Below are positions 8,601 to 15,699 of a stretch of 36,538 nucleotides of DNA, in pieces. The DNA comes from an uncultured bacterium (GTDB lineage Bacteria; Cyanobacteriota; Vampirovibrionia; Gastranaerophilales; Gastranaerophilaceae), in contig CAOJDT010000010.1 of the NCBI GenBank assembly GCA_948433295.1, positions 1 through 36,538 of the forward strand, written 5' to 3'. A program made the position numbers and the translations under genes. The notes under the pieces were generated by a model. It did not search any database. It saw nothing but the letters and a program-made list of their open reading frames with translations, and was not told the DNA's origin. How positions within the stretch are numbered: position 1 is the stretch's first letter; every line of letters starts with the position of its first letter.

Positions 8601-8623
8601 TAAAACGAAAGGAGTTAATTATG
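8601..8623 (+). repeat. 23-bp translation-start repeat, copy 2
   Basis: This is an exact copy of 7507-7529, covering the ribosome-binding site and ATG of the 65-residue gene. It begins directly after the nuclease stop codon. Confidence 0.75.
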
Positions 8624-8818
8624 GCAATAGCAAATGTAACGGTGAGTGCTGGTCAAGCACATATATTTGATGAAAAGGGTCACAAGTTAAAAATTCTTGG
8701 ACTTGCTGGCGGAGAATTAGTCGGTTTTACCTCAACAACAATTAGTATAAAAAGAAGTGGTAAAATTTGGCTTTACAATGAAAAAGGTTCACAAGTAGGT
8801 TCAACACCTATTAAATAA
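8621..8818 (+). CDS. Small beta-rich protein with a two-fold internal repeat
   Basis: This 65-residue protein contains two similar units, AHIFDEKGHKLKILG and WLYNEKGSQVGS, separated by a GELVGFTSTTISIKRSG segment. The (F/Y)(D/N)EKG turn and alternating hydrophobic residues predict beta-hairpins, as in short beta-propeller-like blades. I recall similar small proteins in bacterial accessory regions but know no function. It is co-directional and tightly spaced (20 nt before, 14 nt after) within the three-gene run starting at the PD-(D/E)XK nuclease, and it has a perfect ribosome-binding site. Confidence 0.7.
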   Translation: MAIANVTVSAGQAHIFDEKGHKLKILGLAGGELVGFTSTTISIKRSGKIWLYNEKGSQVGSTPIK

Positions 8819-8832
8819 AAGAAAGGAAATAT

Positions 8833-9553
8833 ATGAAAGAGATTTTATTAGAAAATTTATTACATATTTTAGAGCGGGAATTTAGTACAAAAGTAAAAGT
8901 AAAATTTAACCAATATAATGGACAGGATAATCCAATGGAATTATATAAAGCTAATCCTGATGAAATTAATAATGACTGGTTATTTTGGCGAACAGATAAA
9001 AGATATTTTAATGTAGGTGATATCGCAATTTGTTTCTTAAAACTTGCAAATGATAAATGGTTACTAACAACTATTAAAAAAGTTACAGAAGAATTTAATG
9101 TTAAAAATGCTGTTAATTATGCTGGTCAAGAACTTGACGAATATAAAGAATTTTTTGGAAGAATAATTGTAACTTATCACAAAGAACATCAAACCCAATG
9201 TTGTTATTACAATAATATCTCTGATAGGTTGATTCTTAATCAAGTTTTGCCAACACAATTTGATGGTGAAGATTTTCCAGGTTATGACAAAGTAAGATTA
9301 ACTTATTTTCAACTTGAAACAATTATTAAGCGGATTACAAAGATGGCAAAATTATATATGCAATGGGCATGGCGGAAATATTGGTTTGATAGAACTTATT
9401 AATGAAAAAGGATTTGATTATGTAAAACAATATTTTCAATATTCAATTCTTGAAAATTATAATGCTAAAGTTGATGATAAAATTATTTTAGAAAGAGAGT
9501 CTTGGTGGAAAGAAACTCTTTGTAGCAAAATTTTTGGTTATAACAAAAATTAA
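8833..9553 (+). pseudogene. GIY-YIG nuclease-like gene with the catalytic core deleted
   Basis: The first frame (8833-9402, 189 codons) encodes an N-terminal domain ending ...LTYFQLETIIKR. From about 9330 the real continuation lies in another frame (to 9553): RWQNYICNGHGGN, LINEKGFDYVKQYFQYSILE, then ESWWKETLCSKIFGYNKN. That block is what follows the GIY-YIG motif in a family of GIY-YIG proteins known to me, whose members carry a segment like KGIYLI...YVGSAYG between these two parts. Here that segment is absent and the frame changes at the join, as expected of an out-of-frame internal deletion of some tens of codons. The catalytic Tyr and Arg would be lost. The family assignment rests on recall of the C-terminal motif. 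A strong terminator follows. Confidence 0.65.
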
Positions 9554-9567
9554 AAACAAAATCTATT

Positions 9568-9600
9568 AAACTGCGTCATGAAATGACGCAGTTTTGTTTT
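9568..9600 (+). terminator. Rho-independent terminator
   Basis: AAACTGCGTCA at 9568-9578 pairs perfectly with TGACGCAGTTT at 9584-9594 around a 5-nt loop and is followed by TTTGTTTT. It closes the operon that starts at 7527. Confidence 0.85.
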
Positions 9601-9637
9601 ATTATATTATTATAGAATTACTTTATCAGAGGGTAAA

Positions 9638-10612
9638 ATGTCACGATTAAATAAAGCAGAAGAAATAATAGAACTTGCAATGATGTTTCAAAACAGTTAT
9701 TGCGGGTTATGTATTGATGATATTCAGGAGCATTTTGAATGTTCACGGAGGTCAGCAGAAAGAATGAAGTCATTATTGTTTGACATGTTTCCTGAAAAAG
9801 TTGAAGAAGTCCCAACTTCTGATAAGAAAAAACGCTGGCGATTTGTCAAAGGTACAATGAATTTCTTGATTTCTTTTAATGCTATGGAATTGGCAAATTT
9901 GATGTTTTTAAGTCAACTTACTCAGGATGAAAGCAGAAAAAAGGTTATAAATGAATTGATTGAAAAAATTAAGGCTCTAACCCCTCGAAGGAAATTTCAA
10001 TCAATTCAAACAGATATTGAAGCAATAATGGAATCAGAAGGGTTTGCGGTTCGACAATATTCAAGACCACTGGTTAAATCTAAAACAATGGAGAAGTTGC
10101 GTAATTCAATGATTGCTTACAAGAAAGTGCAATTTGACTATCCGACAGGTAAAGGCAATCGTAGAATCACACTTAATCCTTACGGACTTATTATTTCCGA
10201 CAAACATTATCTCGTCGGCTTTAATGAATATGTTAGCAACTTACGTCTTTATAAAGTCGATAAAATCTCTAATCTTGAGATTTTAGATGAATATTATTTG
10301 AAAGATGAAAAATTTTCTCTAACAGAATATTGCAAAAATTCGTTTTCGATTTATCAGGAAGAGCCGATTAACATCACACTAGAATTTGATAAATCTGTTG
10401 CGGAAGATGTTTTGAGCTATCATTTTCACCCGACACAAAAGATGAAACAGCTTGATAATGATAATGTTCAGGTCAAATTTACTTGTGGTGGAAAGTATGC
10501 AATTTGTCATGAACTTTTCAAATGGGGCGGTAAAGTTCAAATCAAAAAACCTGTCGAATTGAAAAATTACTACAAACAGTATCTCAAGGATGTAATTGAC
10601 AACCTTCAATAA
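9638..10612 (+). CDS. WYL-domain transcriptional regulator
   Basis: This 324-residue protein has an N-terminal winged HTH (IDDIQEHFECSRRSAERMKSLLFDMF, about residues 25-55). Its central WYL domain reads FDYPTGKGNRRITLNPYGLIISDKHYLVGFNEYVSNLRLYKVDKISNLEIL, about residues 165-215. A C-terminal extension (WCX-type) follows. WYL regulators bind nucleic-acid-derived ligands and often control phage-defence loci. It stands between a terminator and a convergent gene; its end overlaps the DUF1643 gene by 29 nt. GAGGGT about 8 nt before the ATG is a fair ribosome-binding site. Likely targets are the adjacent defence genes, by position only. Confidence 0.88.
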   Translation: MSRLNKAEEIIELAMMFQNSYCGLCIDDIQEHFECSRRSAERMKSLLFDMFPEKVEEVPTSDKKKRWRFVKGTMNFLISFNAMELANLMFLSQLTQDESRKKVINELIEKIKALTPRRKFQSIQTDIEAIMESEGFAVRQYSRPLVKSKTMEKLRNSMIAYKKVQFDYPTGKGNRRITLNPYGLIISDKHYLVGFNEYVSNLRLYKVDKISNLEILDEYYLKDEKFSLTEYCKNSFSIYQEEPINITLEFDKSVAEDVLSYHFHPTQKMKQLDNDNVQVKFTCGGKYAICHELFKWGGKVQIKKPVELKNYYKQYLKDVIDNLQ

Positions 10613-11315
10613 TTTTTAATGAATTAATATTATACAATTCAATTTTATACAAACATGGATTTTCTTGAAAATTATTATAGTAACTACGATTTTGTTTTGA
10701 TTGTGTACTAAGATGTCGTGGTCTATTTTTTGAAGTTAAATTGGGTGCATATGTCCACATGTTTATTGTAGGTAAAGTTAAAATCTCAAGATACTTTTTA
10801 TATAAATTGGCGCTAACGTTATTTCCACATGCTAATAAAAGATTGTTACATTTTTTGCTCAATACTTCATTAACGAATTTATTGTTAAGTTTGTTTTCAG
10901 GAATATCTTTATTTTCTTCATAATATTTAGAAGCTTCATCACCTTTACTTAAAATAACAGGAAAAGAGTTCAGTACAACAATAGTAGAAAATTTCATTTT
11001 ATCTGCTAGGATAATTAAATTTCTTACAGTATTGTCAAATCTAGATTTTTCGTCTGGTAAACTTGGAAAAGTATTAGAAGGATTCATTAATAAGGTAGTT
11101 AAAGTTTTACCGTTTCTTTTGTATTTAGTTAATTCAATTATTAAACAATAACGTGAGTTATATTGCCGTTTTAAATTTTTATTATCTTCATAAATTCCAT
11201 ATCCACATGCGTCGATATTATATTTACCTAAATACTTATCCCTGATAGGTTCAGATAATTCATATTTTTTATTCGATATATTATTTAAAATTTTTAAAAT
11301 CTTTTGTTTTATCAT
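10584..11315 (-). CDS. DUF1643 family protein
   Basis: This 243-residue protein matches DUF1643 by the order of its motifs: RYCLIIELTKY, LLMNPSNTFPSLPDEKSRFDNTVRNLI (family MxNPS...D.T.R), FSTIVVLNSFP, and NLLLACGNN in place of the family's aWGnnG. The biochemical role of DUF1643 is unknown to me. It follows the antitoxin gene by only 17 nt on the same strand, so it is probably the third gene of that operon. It has no clear ribosome-binding site of its own. The 3' end overlaps the convergent WYL regulator by 29 nt. Confidence 0.75.
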   Translation of the reverse strand: MIKQKILKILNNISNKKYELSEPIRDKYLGKYNIDACGYGIYEDNKNLKRQYNSRYCLIIELTKYKRNGKTLTTLLMNPSNTFPSLPDEKSRFDNTVRNLIILADKMKFSTIVVLNSFPVILSKGDEASKYYEENKDIPENKLNNKFVNEVLSKKCNNLLLACGNNVSANLYKKYLEILTLPTINMWTYAPNLTSKNRPRHLSTQSKQNRSYYNNFQENPCLYKIELYNINSLKIIEGCQLHP

Positions 11316-11332
11316 ATTTATAATTTATATAG

Positions 11333-11638
11333 TTATGCAACTTCTAATTCATAACCTAATTCTTGAAAAATTTTAACAATAGTAGAGAATTTAGGTTCTT
11401 TTTCGGATTTAAAAATACTATAAAGATGAGTTCTGGACATTCCAACTTTTTCTGCAAACCCGGAAACTGTATCTTTGGCTTTAATAACTATTTCTAATGC
11501 ACGATAAAATGAATTAAAATCTCCATCATCAAGATAATCTTTCAAACTTGCATTCAAATATAATTTAATATCTTCGTCAGATTTTAAATCATTAACTATG
11601 TAATTTTCTAAATCTAGTGTATGTTTTAATTCTTTCAT
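11333..11638 (-). CDS. Antitoxin, HI1420-type HTH protein
   Basis: This 101-residue antitoxin begins MKELKHTLDLENYIVNDLKSDEDIKLYLNASLKDYLDDGDFNSFYRALE and continues with an HTH (TVSGFAEKVGMSRTHLYSIFKSEKEPKFSTIVKIFQELGYEL). That is the layout of the HI1420-type 'addiction module antidote' family. I choose the ATG at 11638: it forms an ATGA overlap with the toxin stop and has GGAG 9 nt upstream; an upstream in-frame ATG at 11653 would overlap the toxin more and has no site. The product would neutralise the toxin and repress the promoter. Downstream is the DUF1643 gene. Confidence 0.85.
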   Translation of the reverse strand: MKELKHTLDLENYIVNDLKSDEDIKLYLNASLKDYLDDGDFNSFYRALEIVIKAKDTVSGFAEKVGMSRTHLYSIFKSEKEPKFSTIVKIFQELGYELEVA

Positions 11639-11958
11639 TGTAAGTTTCTCCATTCTTGAAGTATACTTTTAGCTTTTTCGATATCCTTTGATTGGGTAGA
11701 TTTATCCCCACCATTTATAAGTAAGATAATTATATTATCAATTTCTGTATAATAAATCCGATAACCGGAGCCAAATTTCAAGCGAAGTTCTGATATTTCA
11801 TTATCGATTTTCTTATGATCCCCAAAATTATTTTCTAATAATCTGGTTAATCTACTTTGAACTCTGGCTTTTGTGGTTTTATCCAACGAATTCACCCATT
11901 CAATAAATGGTATTTTGTCATTTGCAATTTGAGCAATTTTAATAATTCGTTGTTCCAT
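11635..11958 (-). CDS. Toxin, HI1419/HigB-type RelE-superfamily mRNA interferase
   Basis: This is a 107-residue RelE/ParE-superfamily toxin of the HI1419 (Gp49-like) branch. The core LRLKFGSGYRIYYTEIDNIIILLINGGDKSTQSKDIEKAKSILQEW matches the family's elRi.yG.GYRvYf...g..ivlLl.GGdKssQ.kDI.kA. The toxin-first order is typical. The start is taken as ATG 11958 (MEQRIIKIAQ), not the in-frame ATG at 11985. The latter lies inside the promoter spacer: a perfect TTGACA at 11988-11993 and TACACT at 11965-11970 would start transcription at about 11958. The message would then be leaderless or nearly so. Confidence 0.85.
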   Translation of the reverse strand: MEQRIIKIAQIANDKIPFIEWVNSLDKTTKARVQSRLTRLLENNFGDHKKIDNEISELRLKFGSGYRIYYTEIDNIIILLINGGDKSTQSKDIEKAKSILQEWRNLQ

Positions 11959-11964
11959 ATTAAT

Positions 11965-11993
11965 AGTGTACTCTGCAGCAGACATTTTGTCAA
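11965..11993 (-). promoter_or_regulatory. Sigma-A-type promoter of the toxin-antitoxin operon
   Basis: On the minus strand TTGACA (11993-11988) and TACACT (11970-11965) are separated by exactly 17 nt. Six nucleotides after the -10 comes the ATG of the toxin, so the transcript should begin at or next to the start codon. CTGCAG lies in the spacer. Confidence 0.6.
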
Positions 11994-12030
11994 GGTATGC
12001 TTTTTATTTGATTTGAGTTATAGTAATTTT

Positions 12031-13311
12031 ATGGAAAAGTCTTTAATTCAATATTTTGATGAACATGTAGAAAACTCCGACTTTAGAAAAATAAAACAAC
12101 AAGGTTTTGGCAAAAGTATAGAATCTTGGATTTCAAATGGGGAAAGACATATTAATGTGAATGGAGAAATTCTTAAAATAACTAATTGTAAAACTTTCCA
12201 TGATTTTTTATTATATTTTTTTGAATATAAATTTGATAAAAACTGGTTAAGAGCTCCTGAGAATATTAGTCACCCATTAAGTATTTGGTATAATAAAACA
12301 ATTGAAATTATATCATACCAACAAGTAAGTTCACGAGGTTTTTATAAGACTCCTTGCATAGGAGCCGTGATGGCACTGTTGAGATTATCTTATAATTTAT
12401 ATTTATTAGCTCATAATGTTGAGTTACAATCCCAGTTGATAAACAGATTAAAACAAATTGACCAGTTTCAAGGTGCATATTATGAAACTTACGTTGTTTC
12501 ATATTTGATATATAGCGGTTTTGATGTTGCTATAGAAAATGAAAAAGATGGTAGTGTTAAACATCACGATTATATTGCTACTGTAAAAGAAACAGGAATA
12601 AAATATGCAGTTGAAGTTAAAATGTGTAGTAAAAAAAATGTTTTAGGCGCTCGACAAGGTAATAAAACTACTAAAACAGTGGGTGATCATTTATATAAAG
12701 CATTATTAAAACCCACTGATAAAAAAAGAATTATTTTTATTGAAATGAATACTGATAATAATAATTGGTATAATGATGTTTCTGAAATTTTAAATCAAAA
12801 AGAACAATCTCTAACTATTAAAGGAAAGCCTGCTCCAAAGGCATATCTATTTTTAACCAATATAAATTACCATTATCATCTTAACGATACAGATTACGAA
12901 GCTAACAATATCTTTACAGGATTCAAAATTGATGATTTTCATAAAAACCCCCAAAACCATAAGGATATATTAGATTTTGAGTTAAAACATATTGATTGCT
13001 TAGAACTATTTTTGGATATGCAAAACTTCGAAATACCTTCTACATTTAATGGTGAAAATCCTAATATTGAATTTGCCACAAATAAAGTTAATAGTGTTAT
13101 TAATGAACTCATAAAGCATCAAGAAAACATAGGTCAAAAGTCCACATTTGAAATGTATAATTTTTATTATCAATGTTATAGACAATCGAAAAAAGAAAAG
13201 CTTTTAGAATTTATAGATCCTAAAAATTGGCATCCGGAAATTAATGATTTTTCTCAAGAGCGGTTAGCCAAACTATACTGTAGATTATTATCTTTTTATG
13301 GGAGATTTTAA
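12031..13311 (+). CDS. Unrecognised PD-(D/E)XK nuclease-like protein, first gene of a two-gene operon
   Basis: The 426-residue protein contains a likely PD-(D/E)XK core in the middle: Glu152 in YYETYVVSYLIYSGFDV, Asp180 in KHHDYIATV, then Glu195 and Lys197 in YAVEVKMCS. A basic helix (LGARQGNKTTKTVGDHLYKAL) and a strand (KKRIIFIEMN) follow, consistent with a restriction-endonuclease fold. The N-terminal 140 residues are helical and the C-terminal 150 have no motif I know. The ATG at 12031 sits 6 nt behind TATAGT (12019-12024), so this message may also be nearly leaderless; no ribosome-binding site is visible. An upstream-extended frame exists but overlaps the divergent toxin gene. The next gene starts 2 nt after the stop. 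A role in defence is inferred from fold and place. Confidence 0.65.
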   Translation: MEKSLIQYFDEHVENSDFRKIKQQGFGKSIESWISNGERHINVNGEILKITNCKTFHDFLLYFFEYKFDKNWLRAPENISHPLSIWYNKTIEIISYQQVSSRGFYKTPCIGAVMALLRLSYNLYLLAHNVELQSQLINRLKQIDQFQGAYYETYVVSYLIYSGFDVAIENEKDGSVKHHDYIATVKETGIKYAVEVKMCSKKNVLGARQGNKTTKTVGDHLYKALLKPTDKKRIIFIEMNTDNNNWYNDVSEILNQKEQSLTIKGKPAPKAYLFLTNINYHYHLNDTDYEANNIFTGFKIDDFHKNPQNHKDILDFELKHIDCLELFLDMQNFEIPSTFNGENPNIEFATNKVNSVINELIKHQENIGQKSTFEMYNFYYQCYRQSKKEKLLEFIDPKNWHPEINDFSQERLAKLYCRLLSFYGRF

Positions 13312-13313
13312 TA

Positions 13314-14691
13314 TTGAAAAGTCGAAAAATTGAAAGAGGAATATCTGTTAATACAACAGAAAAAACTTTATCAGATTTATGTGATCTTGCTTTCTTGAAA
13401 CTATGGTCTTTTCCTAATCCATATAAGGAACTTTGGAAAGAATTATGCGATGTCTTAGTTGTTTTTGATAATAATATAATTGTTTTTTCTGTTAAAAATA
13501 TTAAATATAATGAAAATAAAGGTCTTGCTGGCTGGCAAAGATGGAAAAGAAAAGCTATTGATGAATCTATAACTCAAATCAATGGAGCTGAAAAATGGAT
13601 AAAGAATCATCCAGATCAAATATATTTAAATAAAAACTGTAATACGATTATTCCAATAAATTCAAAAATGAAATTTAAAATATACCGAATTGTAGTTGCA
13701 CATGGGATTTCAGATAGTATCGCTAACATACCAGGTAACACTTCTGGAAGCCTTGGAATAAAATATTCTGATAATAATCATTTTGAAGATGTTCAATATT
13801 TCGTAGAATTACCTAAATCTCCTATTTATCATATATTAGACTCTGCAAACCTTGAAATTTTATTAAAAGAGTTAGACACAATTACAGATTTTATCAGTTA
13901 CCTGAAAGAAAAAGAAAAAGCAATAAAACTTAGTAAAATTGTAACATATACTGGTGAAGAAGATGTTATGGGACAATATTTAAGAACTATTGAACCTGAA
14001 ACAGGAAAACATTATATTTTAAAAGACGAAAATAAAGATTTAATAGTAGATTTTGAAAATATGATTTGGAAAAATTTTTCGAATTCTTATGAATATAAAG
14101 AAAAGAAAATTTTAGATAAATCTTCATACCTATGGGATGAATATCTACAACAACTTTGTGAATATGCATTAAACGGTGAATTAACTGGGAATATAGACGT
14201 TTTTCAAGAGAGTAGTCCTATAAAAAGAGATGGCAAAAGAGTCAAGATTCTACAGACGAATACTTAGCAATGGAATAATTCAATCTGTTAATTATTTCCC
14301 GGAAATAGCAGATGATTATACAAGGCAAGTACGTCTTATAATGTCTGAAGATAACAAATCTGCATATGTATTTCTACAAATAAAATACAATGAACAAGAC
14401 GATTATGAAACAGTCGTGAGACCAAAAAGAAGACAAATGTTGAATATAGCATGCGGGACTTTAAAAAATAAACATTCTTTTCTTAAGAAAATAGTTGGGA
14501 TAGCAATTAATTCTCCAAAACATCATATATATGCGGATCAAGATTATATATTATTAGACTGTAAAAAATGGACAAGGGAAGATAGAAGTCATTATTACAA
14601 TTTAAATAAAGATTATAACTTTTGGAAACAGAAAAATGAATTAAAAATTGTTAACTCATATGAATATCCCTCTGTTAATATTGGGTTTTAG
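13314..14691 (+). pseudogene. Second nuclease-like gene of the operon, probably frameshifted
   Basis: The first frame (13314-14267, 317 residues) starts with TTG served by GGGAGA 8 nt upstream. Its N-terminus reads LWSFPNPYKELWKELCDVLVVFDNNIIVFSVKNIKY, then WQRWKRKAIDESITQINGAEKWI. This is a PD-(D/E)XK-like arrangement with Asp46 and a variant Ser-Val-Lys at 59-61. A second frame (from 14230 to 14691) begins MAKESRFYRRILSNGI and holds a C-terminal domain with VRPKRRQMLNIACG and KIVGIAIN. Deleting one A from the five-A run at 14222-14226 joins the two as SSPIKEMAKESRFYRR, and I recall homologues as single proteins of about 450-500 residues. A true two-gene overlap is the alternative. Its end overlaps the convergent HNH-like gene by 17 nt. 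Confidence 0.6.
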
Positions 14692-15688
14692 CAAACGTTG
14701 AAAAGAATTCTTCTAAAGTATATTCCTTTTTATTTTTAAAGTCACACAAAAAACCTAAAGGCATTATAAATTTTTCTCCAGGATTTTTTCCTAGTTTAAA
14801 GACATGCTTCCAACCATAAATACTTACTTCTGCAAAAATATATCCGTTAATATCTGTTATAATGCAATAATGTCCAGTTAAATCTGAAATAAGAAAATTT
14901 AAATTACTATTTCTGTTTGGGAAACAGTTGATATTCAAATCTTTTTCGCCAATAATCCATTTTCTCAAATTATCAAATGCCGGATTTAGAACAAATTCTT
15001 TTCCTTTATATTTCGCTAAAACATTAAAGGCAATTTTTGCATATACTTTAACATTATCCTTTGAGATTGTCATTGTATTTTTTACACAAACTTGGGATTT
15101 ATTATTTTCAAACTTTGCATTTTTGTTTATTGACTGTAAAAACATATCAATAATATTTTTTATTTTTGATATTTCTATTTTTTCATATGAAGAAGCTATA
15201 AAATATTTATTTTGATAGTATCCTATTAATATTTCATCTTGAGGAATATCATTATATTCTATATAGACAAACTTTTCTTTAAAATTTTCTAATTTTTGAA
15301 GAAAAATATTTAAATATTCACTCCCTTCTTTTTTATCTATAGAAAGCTCTACTTTACCTGTTTTTATATTTACATTTATATGTGGTATTGTATAAGGTTT
15401 ACCTTTAAAAAGATATCCTAATTTATAATTATTTTGCTCATCATTCATTACGCAAACATTAACTTCTCCTATTTTATTTGTCCCCCTCTTTCCTGGCCCA
15501 TAAATTTCTCTTGACATTGAAACCATTGAATATTTTAATAATTCTTGTTCAAGTCTTGAAAAATAATTATTAGCTTGATCTGACACATAACCTATAGGTA
15601 GCTTTTCAATACCACCTATAGAAGCTGGAAAAATATGTTCTTGACCCGTGTAAGTTAGATTTTCTTTGTTGTTATAATATATACACAT
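14675..15688 (-). CDS. HNH-like protein with lost zinc cysteines, third gene of the Gabija-like operon
   Basis: This 337-residue protein opens with CIYYNNKENLTYTGQEHIFPASIGG and continues VSDQANNYFSRLEQELL. HNH_5-type proteins that look like this normally have CxxC before the EHiiP..lGG motif and a second CxxCN (VCxxCNxxF). Here the pairs read CIYY and SDQAN, so three of four zinc ligands are gone while Glu-His and Asn remain. The other 270 residues are beta-rich with no known motif. It follows the helicase gene by 11 nt on the same strand, so it is almost certainly in the same transcript. It may be a regulator, a third effector or a passenger. Confidence 0.6.
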   Translation of the reverse strand: MCIYYNNKENLTYTGQEHIFPASIGGIEKLPIGYVSDQANNYFSRLEQELLKYSMVSMSREIYGPGKRGTNKIGEVNVCVMNDEQNNYKLGYLFKGKPYTIPHINVNIKTGKVELSIDKKEGSEYLNIFLQKLENFKEKFVYIEYNDIPQDEILIGYYQNKYFIASSYEKIEISKIKNIIDMFLQSINKNAKFENNKSQVCVKNTMTISKDNVKVYAKIAFNVLAKYKGKEFVLNPAFDNLRKWIIGEKDLNINCFPNRNSNLNFLISDLTGHYCIITDINGYIFAEVSIYGWKHVFKLGKNPGEKFIMPLGFLCDFKNKKEYTLEEFFSTFAKTQY

Positions 15689-15699
15689 AAATTCATTAC

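Noticed and set aside
14675-15688. Functional HNH endonuclease call for the third Gabija-operon gene
   Set aside because: Most zinc ligands expected for this HNH type are substituted, so nuclease activity should not be assumed.
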